This document shows, piece by piece, positions 40,901 to 52,900 of a stretch of DNA of 64,000 nucleotides. The translations under genes were made by a program, and so were the position numbers. The notes under the pieces were generated by a model. That model worked only from the letters and a program-made list of their open reading frames with translations. It had not been told where the DNA came from and made no database searches. How positions within the stretch are numbered: the first letter of the stretch is position 1; every line of letters starts with the position of its first letter. The stretch comes from Ostrinia nubilalis (lineage: Eukaryota > Arthropoda > Insecta > Lepidoptera > Crambidae), in contig NC_087099.1 in assembly GCF_963855985.1 (NCBI RefSeq), forward strand, positions 14,290,001 to 14,354,000, given 5' to 3'.

Positions 40901-43900
40901 CCTATACCGTATTAATGCAATACCGCCTAAACAACAGGCTTACGGTACGCATTGGAGATCAGGTGCGCCTTTGAGGGGCAGGGCCTTAGCTTGCGCAGAG
41001 CACTCAATCAATGCAATACCGCTTAAACAATAAACGCCAGGTTTACCAGAGGTATACACTATACGGTGCCTCCAAGCGGTCGTAATCAACGCCTTAAAGA
41101 ACCTGTCATCGAGGGGCGGGGCCTAAGCTTCCTTAACAAGTCTCACCAAAGGTATACAGTGTCCCCACGAGCTCTGCATGAGCGCGTACGCCTTCGAGAA
41201 CAGATCGTCGGGCTCCGGGTCGGGGGACGGCGCCTCGGGCCGCAGCCCCCAGCACGCGCGGTGCAGGCGCAGCGCCCGCAGCGCCCGCCAACACCAGTCG
41301 TCGGGCTCGGCTGGCGCGAGGGATCGCACGTGCGAGCACAGCCAGCCGCCCAGCCCTAGCTGCGCGTCTAAGGATATTCCGCTGCAAGGAAACAATTATA
41401 AAATAAAAGAACTGGCCGATAGTATATGCATAAATAAATATGTGCACGTGATTATACAACGTGTCCCAAAATTCAACGATAAGCCGGCGTCGTAGGGACA
41501 TGATCATGACTACTTTAGGAAAAATAAGAAAAAAAATCTATCTTAATTATTTTTAAGTTACATAATAAATTATGAAATTCTTCGAAAATTGACACCCTTT
41601 ATTTCCCTCCGATTTCATAGTATTGTGTAACTAAAAAAATAATTAAGATTTTTTTTTCTTATTTTTCCTAAAGTAGTCATGACTATGTCCACCCTACTGT
41701 TGAATTTTGGGACACGTTGTAGCTTAACCGACTCAGTGCCTCGGGTGCGGAAGGGGACGTTGACATAAAATATTATCGTTTGTGTGGGAGCAGTTAGCTA
41801 GAGACCTTTGGCTTAATTATTTATTTTTTAATTGTGTATAATACTGTATCTCATGTTGATAGCCCAATAAAATAAATAAATAAATGACTTGACAGAGCAT
41901 ACAAATCTGAAGTCTCGCTAACGTTTGACCGTCACAAAAACACCCTCCCGTGCCCATATCTCAGGCGCTGAGTCAGTTAAACACTAGACCTACAACTGTC
42001 ATTCTGTTCACTTCAATGATAGAGTAAGCGAATACTCTTGATAAATAGTACAATAGACAGCTCTACAGACACACACTACGGGTGCGGTTCAGCACCTATT
42101 GCAACTTTTCACCCCAATAGTTAAAACATGTGTAGGAGTGGCGCCAAGAACTCTACTATCCCCTTTACGATTCGGTCAGCCCCAAACTTACGCACCGCTG
42201 CTTTTAGTAAAATCGAAAATCTGATTTCAAAAACGCTCTCGATATCGAGAACAAGTCTAGCTTCTCCACTGTAAAACGGATCTTACGTGTGCGGCGTATA
42301 GTCGAGATTCAATAACAGCGCCGGCAGCAGATGAGGGCAGCGTTGGGACCAGTCGAACGCTACGTCATACGCCTCGTGCGGCTGAGGGCGCCAGCGGTCT
42401 ACGGCAAGGCACGATATCGACGACGGCTCTAGCTTCTCCACTGCAAAGTTTTATAAACATCGTAAAGCAACTTTTAATCTTATATTACCGGTTATAGTTA
42501 TTTCTAGAATGTTCGTGATAGGGGCTTGTTGTTGGTGGTAAGGCTAGTCTAAGTCAGCCTGGCTAGCTACCATTATCTTACCTAAGTCTGTCGCCATAAC
42601 AACAATGTTAACAGCATTGTTGTGTTCCGGCAGTTAGAGGTAAGATAGCCAGTTCCTCTGTGGTTGAGGATTCCGGGTGAAGCTCGCTTCTACCTTTGGG
42701 CTGATCATCGCCAATTGGGTATTTGACACTAACAATCTATTGATTAATGAATTTCTTTTTAAAACTAAACGAGATTCTTCCATAGATTTTGTATGGCAAC
42801 ACTAGCCTGTGACGTCACTATTTTATAAACTCAAACTACTTTTTTCAATTGCATGCAACCAAAAATTTTAACATGTACAGGTAATTTAAAATAAGTTAAG
42901 TTTTCAAGACCAGAATGAAGTGTCTTTAAAAAGTTGTATCTTAGAATTATTTGGGAATGATGTCAAATACTGAATAATAATTACCTTGGCTGGTATCGGC
43001 GACGTGACGTAGCGCGACTTCGTACAAGTGTGGGTGCGCTTGCAGCAGTGACGGCAGAGCGTCCCGCGCCGCCTGTCTGCACGCGCCTTTACAGCTCGCC
43101 GTGTTGCGCCGGACGCCCGTCTGGTGAGTATGTTTCCTATTTATAGTCCTACCACAGAATAATAATAAGTACTACATACAGAAGGTTTTCTTCGCGAAGG
43201 TATTTAAAAAATGTACGCTCAATGTCGTTAATAATATGGTGTAACTTAGCTTGTCTCAAGAGTCAAGCACCATTTTGTTGACAAACGTCAGTGATCGGTA
43301 CTGCGCCGAAGCCATAGGGCTGACTTAGGTAAAATGATGTGTGACGTGAGGTGCCAAACTGCGCAAAATGGCGGAGGAAATACAATAAGCATGAATTATA
43401 TTTTGTGTTTCTATTATTACTGCACAGTATTAATTACAGCACCGTTTTCACATACATAGTTTATTGTCTTTACAATGCAAATGGGTGAAGAATACACGTG
43501 CGTGCGTCAATGCACGTTCTTGAGTGTCCGGCCGATTAAATATCCCAGTAGGTGCCATCTCGCGTGTTTTGTTTTCGATGCAAATTCGCGGAGATGAACA
43601 GGAACAGGACCTGGTTCTAGCGCTTAACCAGGCCTGTTCATCTCCGCGAGTTTACATCGAAAACAAAACACGCACGATGACCCACCTACAGAATACTATT
43701 CGACAAGGCCTCACATACGAGCGAACATTGACTCACGCACACGTATTCTTGTGTATGATGGAAGAAAATAAAGAAAATAGTGTACTAAATACTGTGCAGT
43801 ATTTAACTGCCTAAATAATTATAAAAACACAGAATGTACTTTTTTAAGTTGCCTCAAGACACTGAGAGGTAAATAAGTAGGTATATTATTCATGATAATT

Positions 43901-46900
43901 CATGCTAAATCATGTATTTCCTCCGCCATTTTCCGCAGTTTGGTACCTCACGTCACATAATTTTACCGAAGTGAGCCCTATAGCTTCGGCGCAGTGCCGA
44001 TCACTGACGTTTGTCAACAAAATGGTGCTTGACTCTTGAGACAGGCTAAATTACACCATATTGTTAATGACATTGAGCATACATTTTTTTAAATACCTTC
44101 GCTAAGTAAAACTTCTGTACGTAGTACTTATTATTATTCTGTGGCTTAACTGAGTCAGTGCCTGACCTGAGGTATGGGAGCGGCACGGGAGCGATGACAT
44201 TGACATATTATGACGTGACAGAGCATATAAATCTGAAGTCTTGTTAAGTTTCACGTCTCAAAAACACCGTCCCGTGCCGCTCCCACAGCACCGCTCTACT
44301 ACCGCATGGATCTGAAGCAGTTGTAGGGTTGCATGAATAAACAATTTGAATTTGATCTAATAAATTAATAAGCAATTTTAACACGTCCTGTCAAGCTGTC
44401 CGGCAGGTATAGCGCCTTCACGCGGCCCGGCTTCGCTCCTGGTACGGGGGCACCAGTCTCTACCAGTACACACCTGGAACAGGAACTCCAGCACGAGCCG
44501 GGCCAGGTCCAGGTCCTGCCGCCTGCCGCCGGCCGCGCTGGCGACCGCTACCACGCGCGCGCCGCACTCCAGCGCCGGCAGGGCCAGCGATAGCGACTCC
44601 ACGCGGACCGGCTTCGCTCCTGGTACGGGGGCACTAGTCTCTACCAGTACACACCTGGAACAGGAACTGCAGCACGAGCCGGGCCAGGTCCAGGTCCTGC
44701 CGCCTGCCGCCGGCCGCGCTGGCGACCGCTACCACGCGCGCGCCGCACTCCAGCGCCGGCAGGGCCAGCGATAGCGACTCCACGCGGCCCGGCTTCGCTC
44801 CTGGTACGGGGGCACTAGTCTCTACCAGTACACACCTGGAACAGGAACTGCAGCACGAGCCGGGCCAGGTCCAGGTCCTGCCGCCTGCCGCCGGCCGCGC
44901 TGGCGACCGCTACCACGCGCGCGCCGCACTCCAGCGCCGGCAGGGCCAGCGATAGCGACTCCACGCGGCCCGGCTTCGCTCCTGGTACGGGGGCACTAGT
45001 CTCTACCAGTACACACCTGGAACAGGAACTGCAGCACGAGCCGGGCCAGGTCCAGGTCCTGCCGCCTGCCGCCGGCCGCGCTGGCGACCGCTACCACGCG
45101 CGCGCCGCACTCCAGCGCCGGCAGGGCCAGCGATAGCGACTCCACGCGGCCCGGCTTCGCTCCTGGTACGGGGGCACTAGTCTCTACCAGTACACACCTG
45201 GAACAGGAACTGCAGCACGAGCCGGGCCAGGTCCAGGTCCTGCCGCCTGCCGCCGGCCGCGCTGGCGACCGCTACCACGCGCGCGCCGCACTCCAGCGCC
45301 GGCAGGGCCAGCGATAGCGACTCCACGCGGACCGGCTTCGCTCCTGGTACGGGGGCAATTCAAAACTATTATGGAGGGTTTACAATGAGGGTTTTCGCGA
45401 TTGAAAAATCCGCCAGATGGCAATACGTACACGTGAGGTCCAAATGCTGCATGATTGGTGGATTTTGACATATCTGTCAATGTCATGTCAAAAATAACCA
45501 ATCATGCAGCATTTGGACCTCACCTCTACGTATTGCCATCTGGCGGATTTTTCAATCGCGAAAACCCTCATGGGCGGGTTCACCGCGCGTAGAATTAAAT
45601 TTTACAACTTTAAAACTTTTGCAAAAACGTATCATGTCTTGAAACTGAGAACTTGACTCACATATTTTTCTCAGTTTCATTATAGGTTTTATAACCTATT
45701 TTTGCCCGCGGCTTCACCCGCGTGAAATTTAGTGTCACAGATCGGTATAAATTATAGCCTATATGTTAATCTGGGTTACAAAAATTAAAACTGTAAAGTT
45801 TCAACAAAATCCGTTCAGTACTTTTAGCGTGAAAGAGTAACAAACATCCACACACTTTCGCTTTTATAATATTAGTAGGATATACTTTGAAATCTGCCCA
45901 ATGACAGACATCCAACTGTCCATTTGTAGGTACTTAATTTTTAAGAATGAGCAATCTGTGTTTACCTCAAAAGTAAACTTGGGTGTCATATTTTATTCTG
46001 CTCCTAAACCGCCATAAATCCTACACCTCAGAAAATCAGAACACCAAAGCGACAACATAAAACAACTCAAACCCTATTACTGTATACTGCGAATATCTTG
46101 TGTTTTGCTGTTGAGTGTTGGTGTATCTTTATTAATAAAACAAAGTAAACTCACCATGCAAGTTGTCAATATGCGCGCTGCAGTAGTCCCTAGCAGCATG
46201 CCACGACAGTAGCGAGGCCGGTAGTCGGTGGGCGTCACTCGGGGGCATTATGTCCAGCCCGGCCACAAACGCCGCTTCTAACTCCGCTTGTATTGGCACC
46301 TCGAGTTCTTTGTGCCTGGAAGACATCGTATAAGTTAAACCAGGCCTGTTCATCTCCGCGAGTTTACATCGAAAACAAAACAAGCACTATGGCACCCTAC
46401 AGGATTACTATTCGACAAGGCCTCACATACGAGCGAGCATTGACTCACGCACGCGTATTCTTGTGTATGATGGAAGAAAATAAAGAAAATGGTGAACTAA
46501 ATACTGTGCAGTATTTAACTGCCTAAATAACAATAAAAACACAGAATGTACTTTTTTAAGTTGCCTCAAGACACTGATAGATAAATAAGTGGTTAATATT
46601 ATTCATTATTCATGATAATTCATGCTTAATCATGTATTTCCTCCGCCATTTTCTGCACTTTGGCACCTCACGTCACACATCATTTTACCGAAGTCAGTCC
46701 TGTGGCTTCGGCGCAGTACCGATCACTGAAGTTTGTTGTCAACAAAATGGTACTTGACTCTTGAGACAAGCTAAATTGCACCATATTGTTAATGACATTG
46801 AGCATACATTTTTTTAAATACCTTCGCGAAGTAAACCTTCTGTACGTAGTACTTATTATTATTCTGTGGTTAAACATTCATAGAGGCTAGAGCTATCGGT

Positions 46901-49900
46901 ATACAAAAGTCACGTTCCATATCGACGCTTTAGAGTGAAAACCGCTCATAGTCTTTTTCACCTAAGATGATCAGTATGACGATTCGAGTTTGAAAGTTAT
47001 AGAGATGTTCCCGCTGAAAATCAGTGTTGGAACATCCTAACAACGTGTCCCGATTAAAAATAAACGGGCGCCTTTGTATCACAATTTTTTCTTTTATTTT
47101 ATTCTTTTTAATTTTTACGTTCTCTGTCGGCCGTATTCACAAACATTACTATGAGGTCTCACAGTGCGCGTGGACGCACAGGGTGACACACGAACTAATC
47201 ACAGAGCTCTATTCAACGCTATGCGTTCGATTTTCGGCTTCTCTTAAGCAAGCATCGTTTGTGAATACGGGTGTGTGTGTGTATAATAAAGTATTTTTAT
47301 TATTAAAATAGTAAGACACGGGTCTTAACGCGACCTTTATTAATGAGTTACATTATGTACTCACGGCTTGACGTTTCGGCTCGGTCAAGCCGTGAGTACA
47401 TAATGTAACTCATTAAAAAACGTCGCGTTAAGAACCCGTGTCTTAATATTTTAGTTGAAATGGAACGCGAAAGTTTCATCATCGTCATCAACAGCCCTTT
47501 ACAGTCCACTGCTGGACTATAAGCCTCCTCCACTATAGTGGAAGGGTTTTGCCATAATCCCCACGCTTGGCAGGCGGGTTGGAGATCGCAGTTTAAAAGA
47601 TTGATGTTTTTCAGAGAGCGCTGCTGCCCGTTCTCTGTTTGATGTGTAGTCCCTAAGTCGCCTCTTACGACATCCGTGGGAAGAGTAGGGGTTGGTGACA
47701 AATGTATTCTACTCTGCCGTCACGACACGGCTTCGTCCGTCACCACGCGAAAGTTTAAAATCTACATTTTTATTACCTTTCTTCTTCTTTTTTGATGATG
47801 TTGGCAATACACGTCGAGGTCGACTTGATTTGTGCCATTTTCAAGTATATAAGTGATACGAGTTACAAAATGAGATCAAGTAATGATATAATGAAGGATG
47901 ATAGATGATACGTCTTCCCACCCTTTGAGTCTCAGTAAAGTTGTGGTGCTTTACTGAGACCTCCTATGGACAACTTGAGAGAACCAGAAGAATCACGATG
48001 CACTGTTTTCCTTCACTTGCCCATACCCATGCACGTTCACGGACACTCAATGGTTAATCGTCGTCGTCGTCGTTTCAGCCGAAAGACGTCCACTGCTGGA
48101 CAAAGGCCTCCAACAAGGATTTCTCTCCATGTGGGGATTTGCCTTAATCGCCACGCTTGGCCGGCGGGTTGGCGATCGCAGTTTTTTATAAGGTTTCGCA
48201 CGCAGACGCTGCTGCCCGTCCGGTGCTGCAGGGATTTTGTCGCCTCTTACGACACGCCTCCTGTTGGCGGTGGGGAAGAGTATTCTTTATGGCCGTCCCC
48301 ACACGGCACAACAATCAATGGTTAATAATCCACCATTATTACACATTAATAGTCGCCCACACACGAATTTGAGGAAATAAAACAAAACCGCTAACATGAC
48401 GCTTCAGATTCCCGCCAAGAAGTTCATATTTTTATTATTATTACTGACCAGTTTCCCTCGTGCACGGCCGCGAGCGCGCGTAGCACGCACAGCGCCACGT
48501 GACGCAGAGCGCGCCGCAGCCGCGCGTAGTGCGCGTGAGCACGCGCCGCGCGACACAGCACGTCTAGAAGCGCGCGCGCACCGCAACACGCGCGGAGCAC
48601 GTCGCGCCCGCCCGCCGCGTTGCCCCACTGCCACTCGCGCGACTGGCTGATGTCCTGCGGATGTGTATACGTGAGTATAGTTATTAAATGCAGTAGGTAG
48701 TGTAGCTAAATGAAAGTTCAAAGTTTAACATCTGATTGAATTTCTTGTTTCCACCCTGTATAATCCGGCTGTATCTCCAGGTCACCTAGACCCATTCCAT
48801 AGCAGCTGTAATAGACATTTAGGTACATACATTTACCAATTTTGGTGATAAATAGGCATTTTGTATTAGTTTTTGTATAACGCCTGAACAAAAACAAAGG
48901 GTATAGTCCAGTCAAATTAGACATGAACCCTGCAATAATTCGCATACAGCTGAAAATTGGTATGAATGTTCGGAGCACCATTATGAATTAACTGTGAAAA
49001 GTCCCCATCGATCCGACGTGTGCTAAAAAAAAAATTCAAGGTCAAACTTAAAAAATACGGGTTTTTGAGATTTTCAGCCAAACGGTAAGTTTTATTACAA
49101 AAATATGTATGACAAGGTTTAATACCATACAATTATCTATCAAAATTGTCTATACACTTTCTCCTAAGAGTCAGCGTTTCTGAGATTCGATGATCCGAAG
49201 AGTCAAAAAAGTGTTTTCTTCATAACGGTCTTACACATAAATCCAATGTGATATCGCCTCGTGCCACGACTCAGCATTGTATCATGATGTGTTGTCGACG
49301 TCGAATATAAAATGATCAACCTCAATGTCGTCTGTCATCTTTAATTATCGAAAAATGGGTGCAACTTTGACGAAAGACTGCACAGTGAGTTTCTAAGATA
49401 CGAAGTTTTCGTGTCTATTATGTTTAAGAGCTCTTATATGCACACGTCACTACTCTACTTGTAACTCTATGGTCACTCTTTTAGCCCGGTCAAGTCAGAA
49501 AATCCAGGTTATAATAATTCGCATAGAGCTGAAAATTTGTGTGATTGTTGAGAACACCATCTTTAATGAAATTTCAAAAGTCCCCAGCGATCCGTCATTT
49601 GAAAAAAAAATTTACGAAGTCCAAGTTTTTTGCATTTTTCCGCCAAACAGTAAACTTATCATAAGAAATGATAAAAAATAGTAGTAGATCATAAAATTAT
49701 CTATTAAAATTGTCTTTGCCCCTTTTTCCTAAGAGTCACCGTTTATGTGGTAACGATGCAAAAAGTTGGAGAATTCGCATTCTGTTAACTACTCCAAAAG
49801 TCCACAACTTCAACTCTATTAAAATAGTTTTGAATTGAACAGGATAACAAATACATCTTAAAAAAGGCCTACTGGGGAAACCTGGTAAAAAAAATGCGTC

Positions 49901-52900
49901 AAATAACCCTCATAGGTGTTGTGGAAACATGTGCATATAACGAGAACATCAAAACTAACTTTTTGAATCGTTCTACCTCATAATCGGTGACTCTTAGGAA
50001 AAAGGGGGTAAAGACAATTTTAATAGATAATTTTATGATCTACTATTATTTCTTATCTATTTTTATAATAAGTTTACTACTTGGCCAAAAAATTCAAAAA
50101 ACTTGGGACTTCGAAAACTTTTTTTTTAAATGACGGGTCGTCGGGGACTTTTGACATTTCATTTAGGATGGTGTTCTTAACATTCACACAAATTTTCAGC
50201 TCTATGTGAATTATTATAACCTGGACTGTCTAACTTGGTCGGGCTAAAAGAGTGACCATAGAGTTACAAGTAGAGTAGTGACGTGTGCATATAAGAGCTC
50301 TTAAACATAATAGACACGAAAACTTCGTATCTTAGAAACTCACTGTGCAGTCTTTCGTCAAAGTTGCACCCATTTTTCGATAATTAAAGATGACAGACGA
50401 CATTGAGGTTGATCATTTTATATTCGACGTCGACAACACATCATGATACAATGCTGAGTCGTGGCACGAGGAGATATCACATTGGATTTATGTGTAAGAC
50501 CGTTATGAAGAAAACACTTTTTTGACTCTTCGGATCATCGAATCTCAGAAACGCTGACTCTTAGGAGAAAGTGTATAGACAATTTTGATAGATAATTGTA
50601 TGGTCTTAAACCTTGTCATAAATATTTTTGTGATAAAACTTACCGTTTGGCTGAAAATCTCAAAAACCCGTGTTTTTTAAGTTTGACCTTGAATTTTTTT
50701 TTTAGCACACGTCGGATCGATGGGGACTTTTCACAGTTAATTCATAATGGTGCTCCGAACATTCATACCAATTTTCAGCTGTATGCGAATTATTGCAGGG
50801 TTCATGTCTAATTTGACTAGACTAGTAATATTTTGGTGTTATACATAGATTTCGAATATAAAAAATATATAATTTAACTAATTAAGACATGACAAAAAAA
50901 CTGAGGTATGTCTCGTTTCTGTCGGGTCTGGGTTTTTTTTTGTATGGAGCGTGACCGTTCTTCTTTATGTCAAAGTCAAACCCTTAGGCTGGGTTGCACC
51001 ATCTAGTACTTTAACTTTGACAAACGTCAAAAATCTGTCAAATTCCATACATAAAGCACCGGTTATCGTCATAGTTACCGTTAAGATAGGTGGTGCAACC
51101 CACCCCTACTATTCCAAATGACAATGACATTGGGTTTGTTTACATTTGGTATCGCTTCTCGTTGGCCGTACTTTAGTTTTTGTTCGCTTAATTAGGCAAC
51201 CAAAAAATGCTGTTAGGCGCTGAAGCGGATGATATTACTTTTTTATCATAATACGAGACATAATGTGTGAAAAGAATCTTATGTCCCGCTCCGCCGCCGC
51301 CGCCGTCTGTCCCATGTCCCTCCGCCGGGCCGGTGTCCCGCACACTCACCGCCTGCGTGACGAGCGCCAGCCTGGCCACGAGCTCCCGCAGCGGGAAGGC
51401 GCGCAGCAGCGCCAGCATGTCCCGCTCCCGCAGCGAGCCGTCGCTCACGGCGCCGCCGCCGCCGTCTGTCCCCTGTCCCTCCGCCGGGCCGGTGTCCCGC
51501 ACACTCACCGCCTGCGTGACGAGCGCCAGCCTGGCCACGAGCTCCCGCAGCGGGAAGGCGCGCAGCAGCGCCAGCATGTCCCGCTCCCGCAGCGAGCCGT
51601 CGCTCCCGGCGCCGCCGCCGCCGTCTGTCCCCTGTCCCTCCGCCGGGCCGGTGTCCCGCACACTCACCGCCTGCGTGACGAGCGCCAGCCTGGCCACGAG
51701 CTCCCGCAGCGGGAAGGCGCGCAGCAGCGCCAGCATGTCCCGCTCCCGCAGCGAGCCGTCGCTCCCGGCGCCGCCGCCGCCGTCTGTCCCCTGTCCCTCC
51801 GCCGGGCCGGTGTCCCGCACACTCACCGCCTGCGTGACGAGCGCCAGCCTGGCCACGAGCTCCCGCAGCGGGAAGGCGCGCAGCAGCGCCAGCATGTCCC
51901 GCTCCCGCAGCGAGCCGTCGCTCCCGGCGCCGCCGCCGCCGTCTGTCCCCTGTCCCTCCGCCGGGCCGGTGTCCCGCACACTCACCGCCTGCGTGACGAG
52001 CGCCAGCCTGGCCACGAGCTCCCGCAGCGGGAAGGCGCGCAGCAGCGCCAGCATGTCCCGCTCCCGCAGCGAGCCGTCGCTCACGGCGCCGCCGCCGCCA
52101 TCTTTGCCCACCTCTTCCCATTCTTCGTCTTTATCTGTCGTGACAATGTCAATGTCAGAACAATTTGGCTCGTATTCTGAAAAAATATTCTCATAAATGA
52201 GAAACTAGGTTCGAACTCAAACTGATACAAGCTTGTGTTTCCGCCCACCTGAGTTTAAGGCCATTCTCCAGGCTACAAAAGGTCACATAACCGCAGTCTC
52301 AGTCTTATTCAAATTAGCACGGTTCAGCTTCTATGCAGCATGCTACATACAATACCATATTTTTCCACAACTAGATTGATTTCGCGTTACATGCTCGAAG
52401 CTAGCTAAAATACTTTCAAACAATTTCAGGATGCAATATTCGTAGTTCGTACACATTTTTTATATTGACTACGATTTTTTTCACAAAACACAAAAGTAGG
52501 TCAATTTGAAACATACAATAACATCACGAATAACCATATCCTACAGTAGGTGATATAGTCTGGTCTGCGAGCACGTAATTAAGTTGGTCGCGCTCGCACA
52601 CTCACTGCGGGCGCCCGTCGTACAGTCGCGACAGCAATTACGCGCGAGCGATAAGGATGGGTGGCTTGGGGTCATCGGACAAAATTCTACGTGCTCACAG
52701 ACCGGGCTTTAGTCATAAAACGAAGCGTACCTTCAGTGCACTCCACGGCGCACTCGAGCGGCGGGCGCGTGAGCAGCACGTCTAGCAGCGCGATGACGCG
52801 CGCCGCGCTCACGTGGTCCGGCGCCGACAAGTCTACGACACTCGCCGCCCAGCGGACCGACCGGGTTTGCCTGCAACGTTACGCCAATACTTTCCTTATT

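Larger units (their letters stand above)
38888..41381 (-). repeat. EPG5 exon 12 duplication array with GC boxes
   Basis: The exon 3' half with donor (TCTCACCAAAGGTAT...GTGTCCCCACGAGCTCT) recurs at about 38.92, 39.37, 39.53, 39.94, 40.58 and 40.85 kb besides the full exon at 41147. Between copies GGGGCGGGGCC is repeated. A MITE (40156) and an RTE tip (39247) interrupt the array. Confidence 0.88.

Noticed and set aside
48917..50811. Conserved 71-codon protein in both palindrome arms
   Set aside because: Identity follows from the arms being inverted copies; there is no start context, codon bias or known domain.
51263..52196. Two long plus-strand frames and a second minus-strand frame over the exon 6 array
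   Set aside because: All arise because the 159 bp GC-rich unit is a multiple of three; only one minus frame connects to exons 5 and 7.
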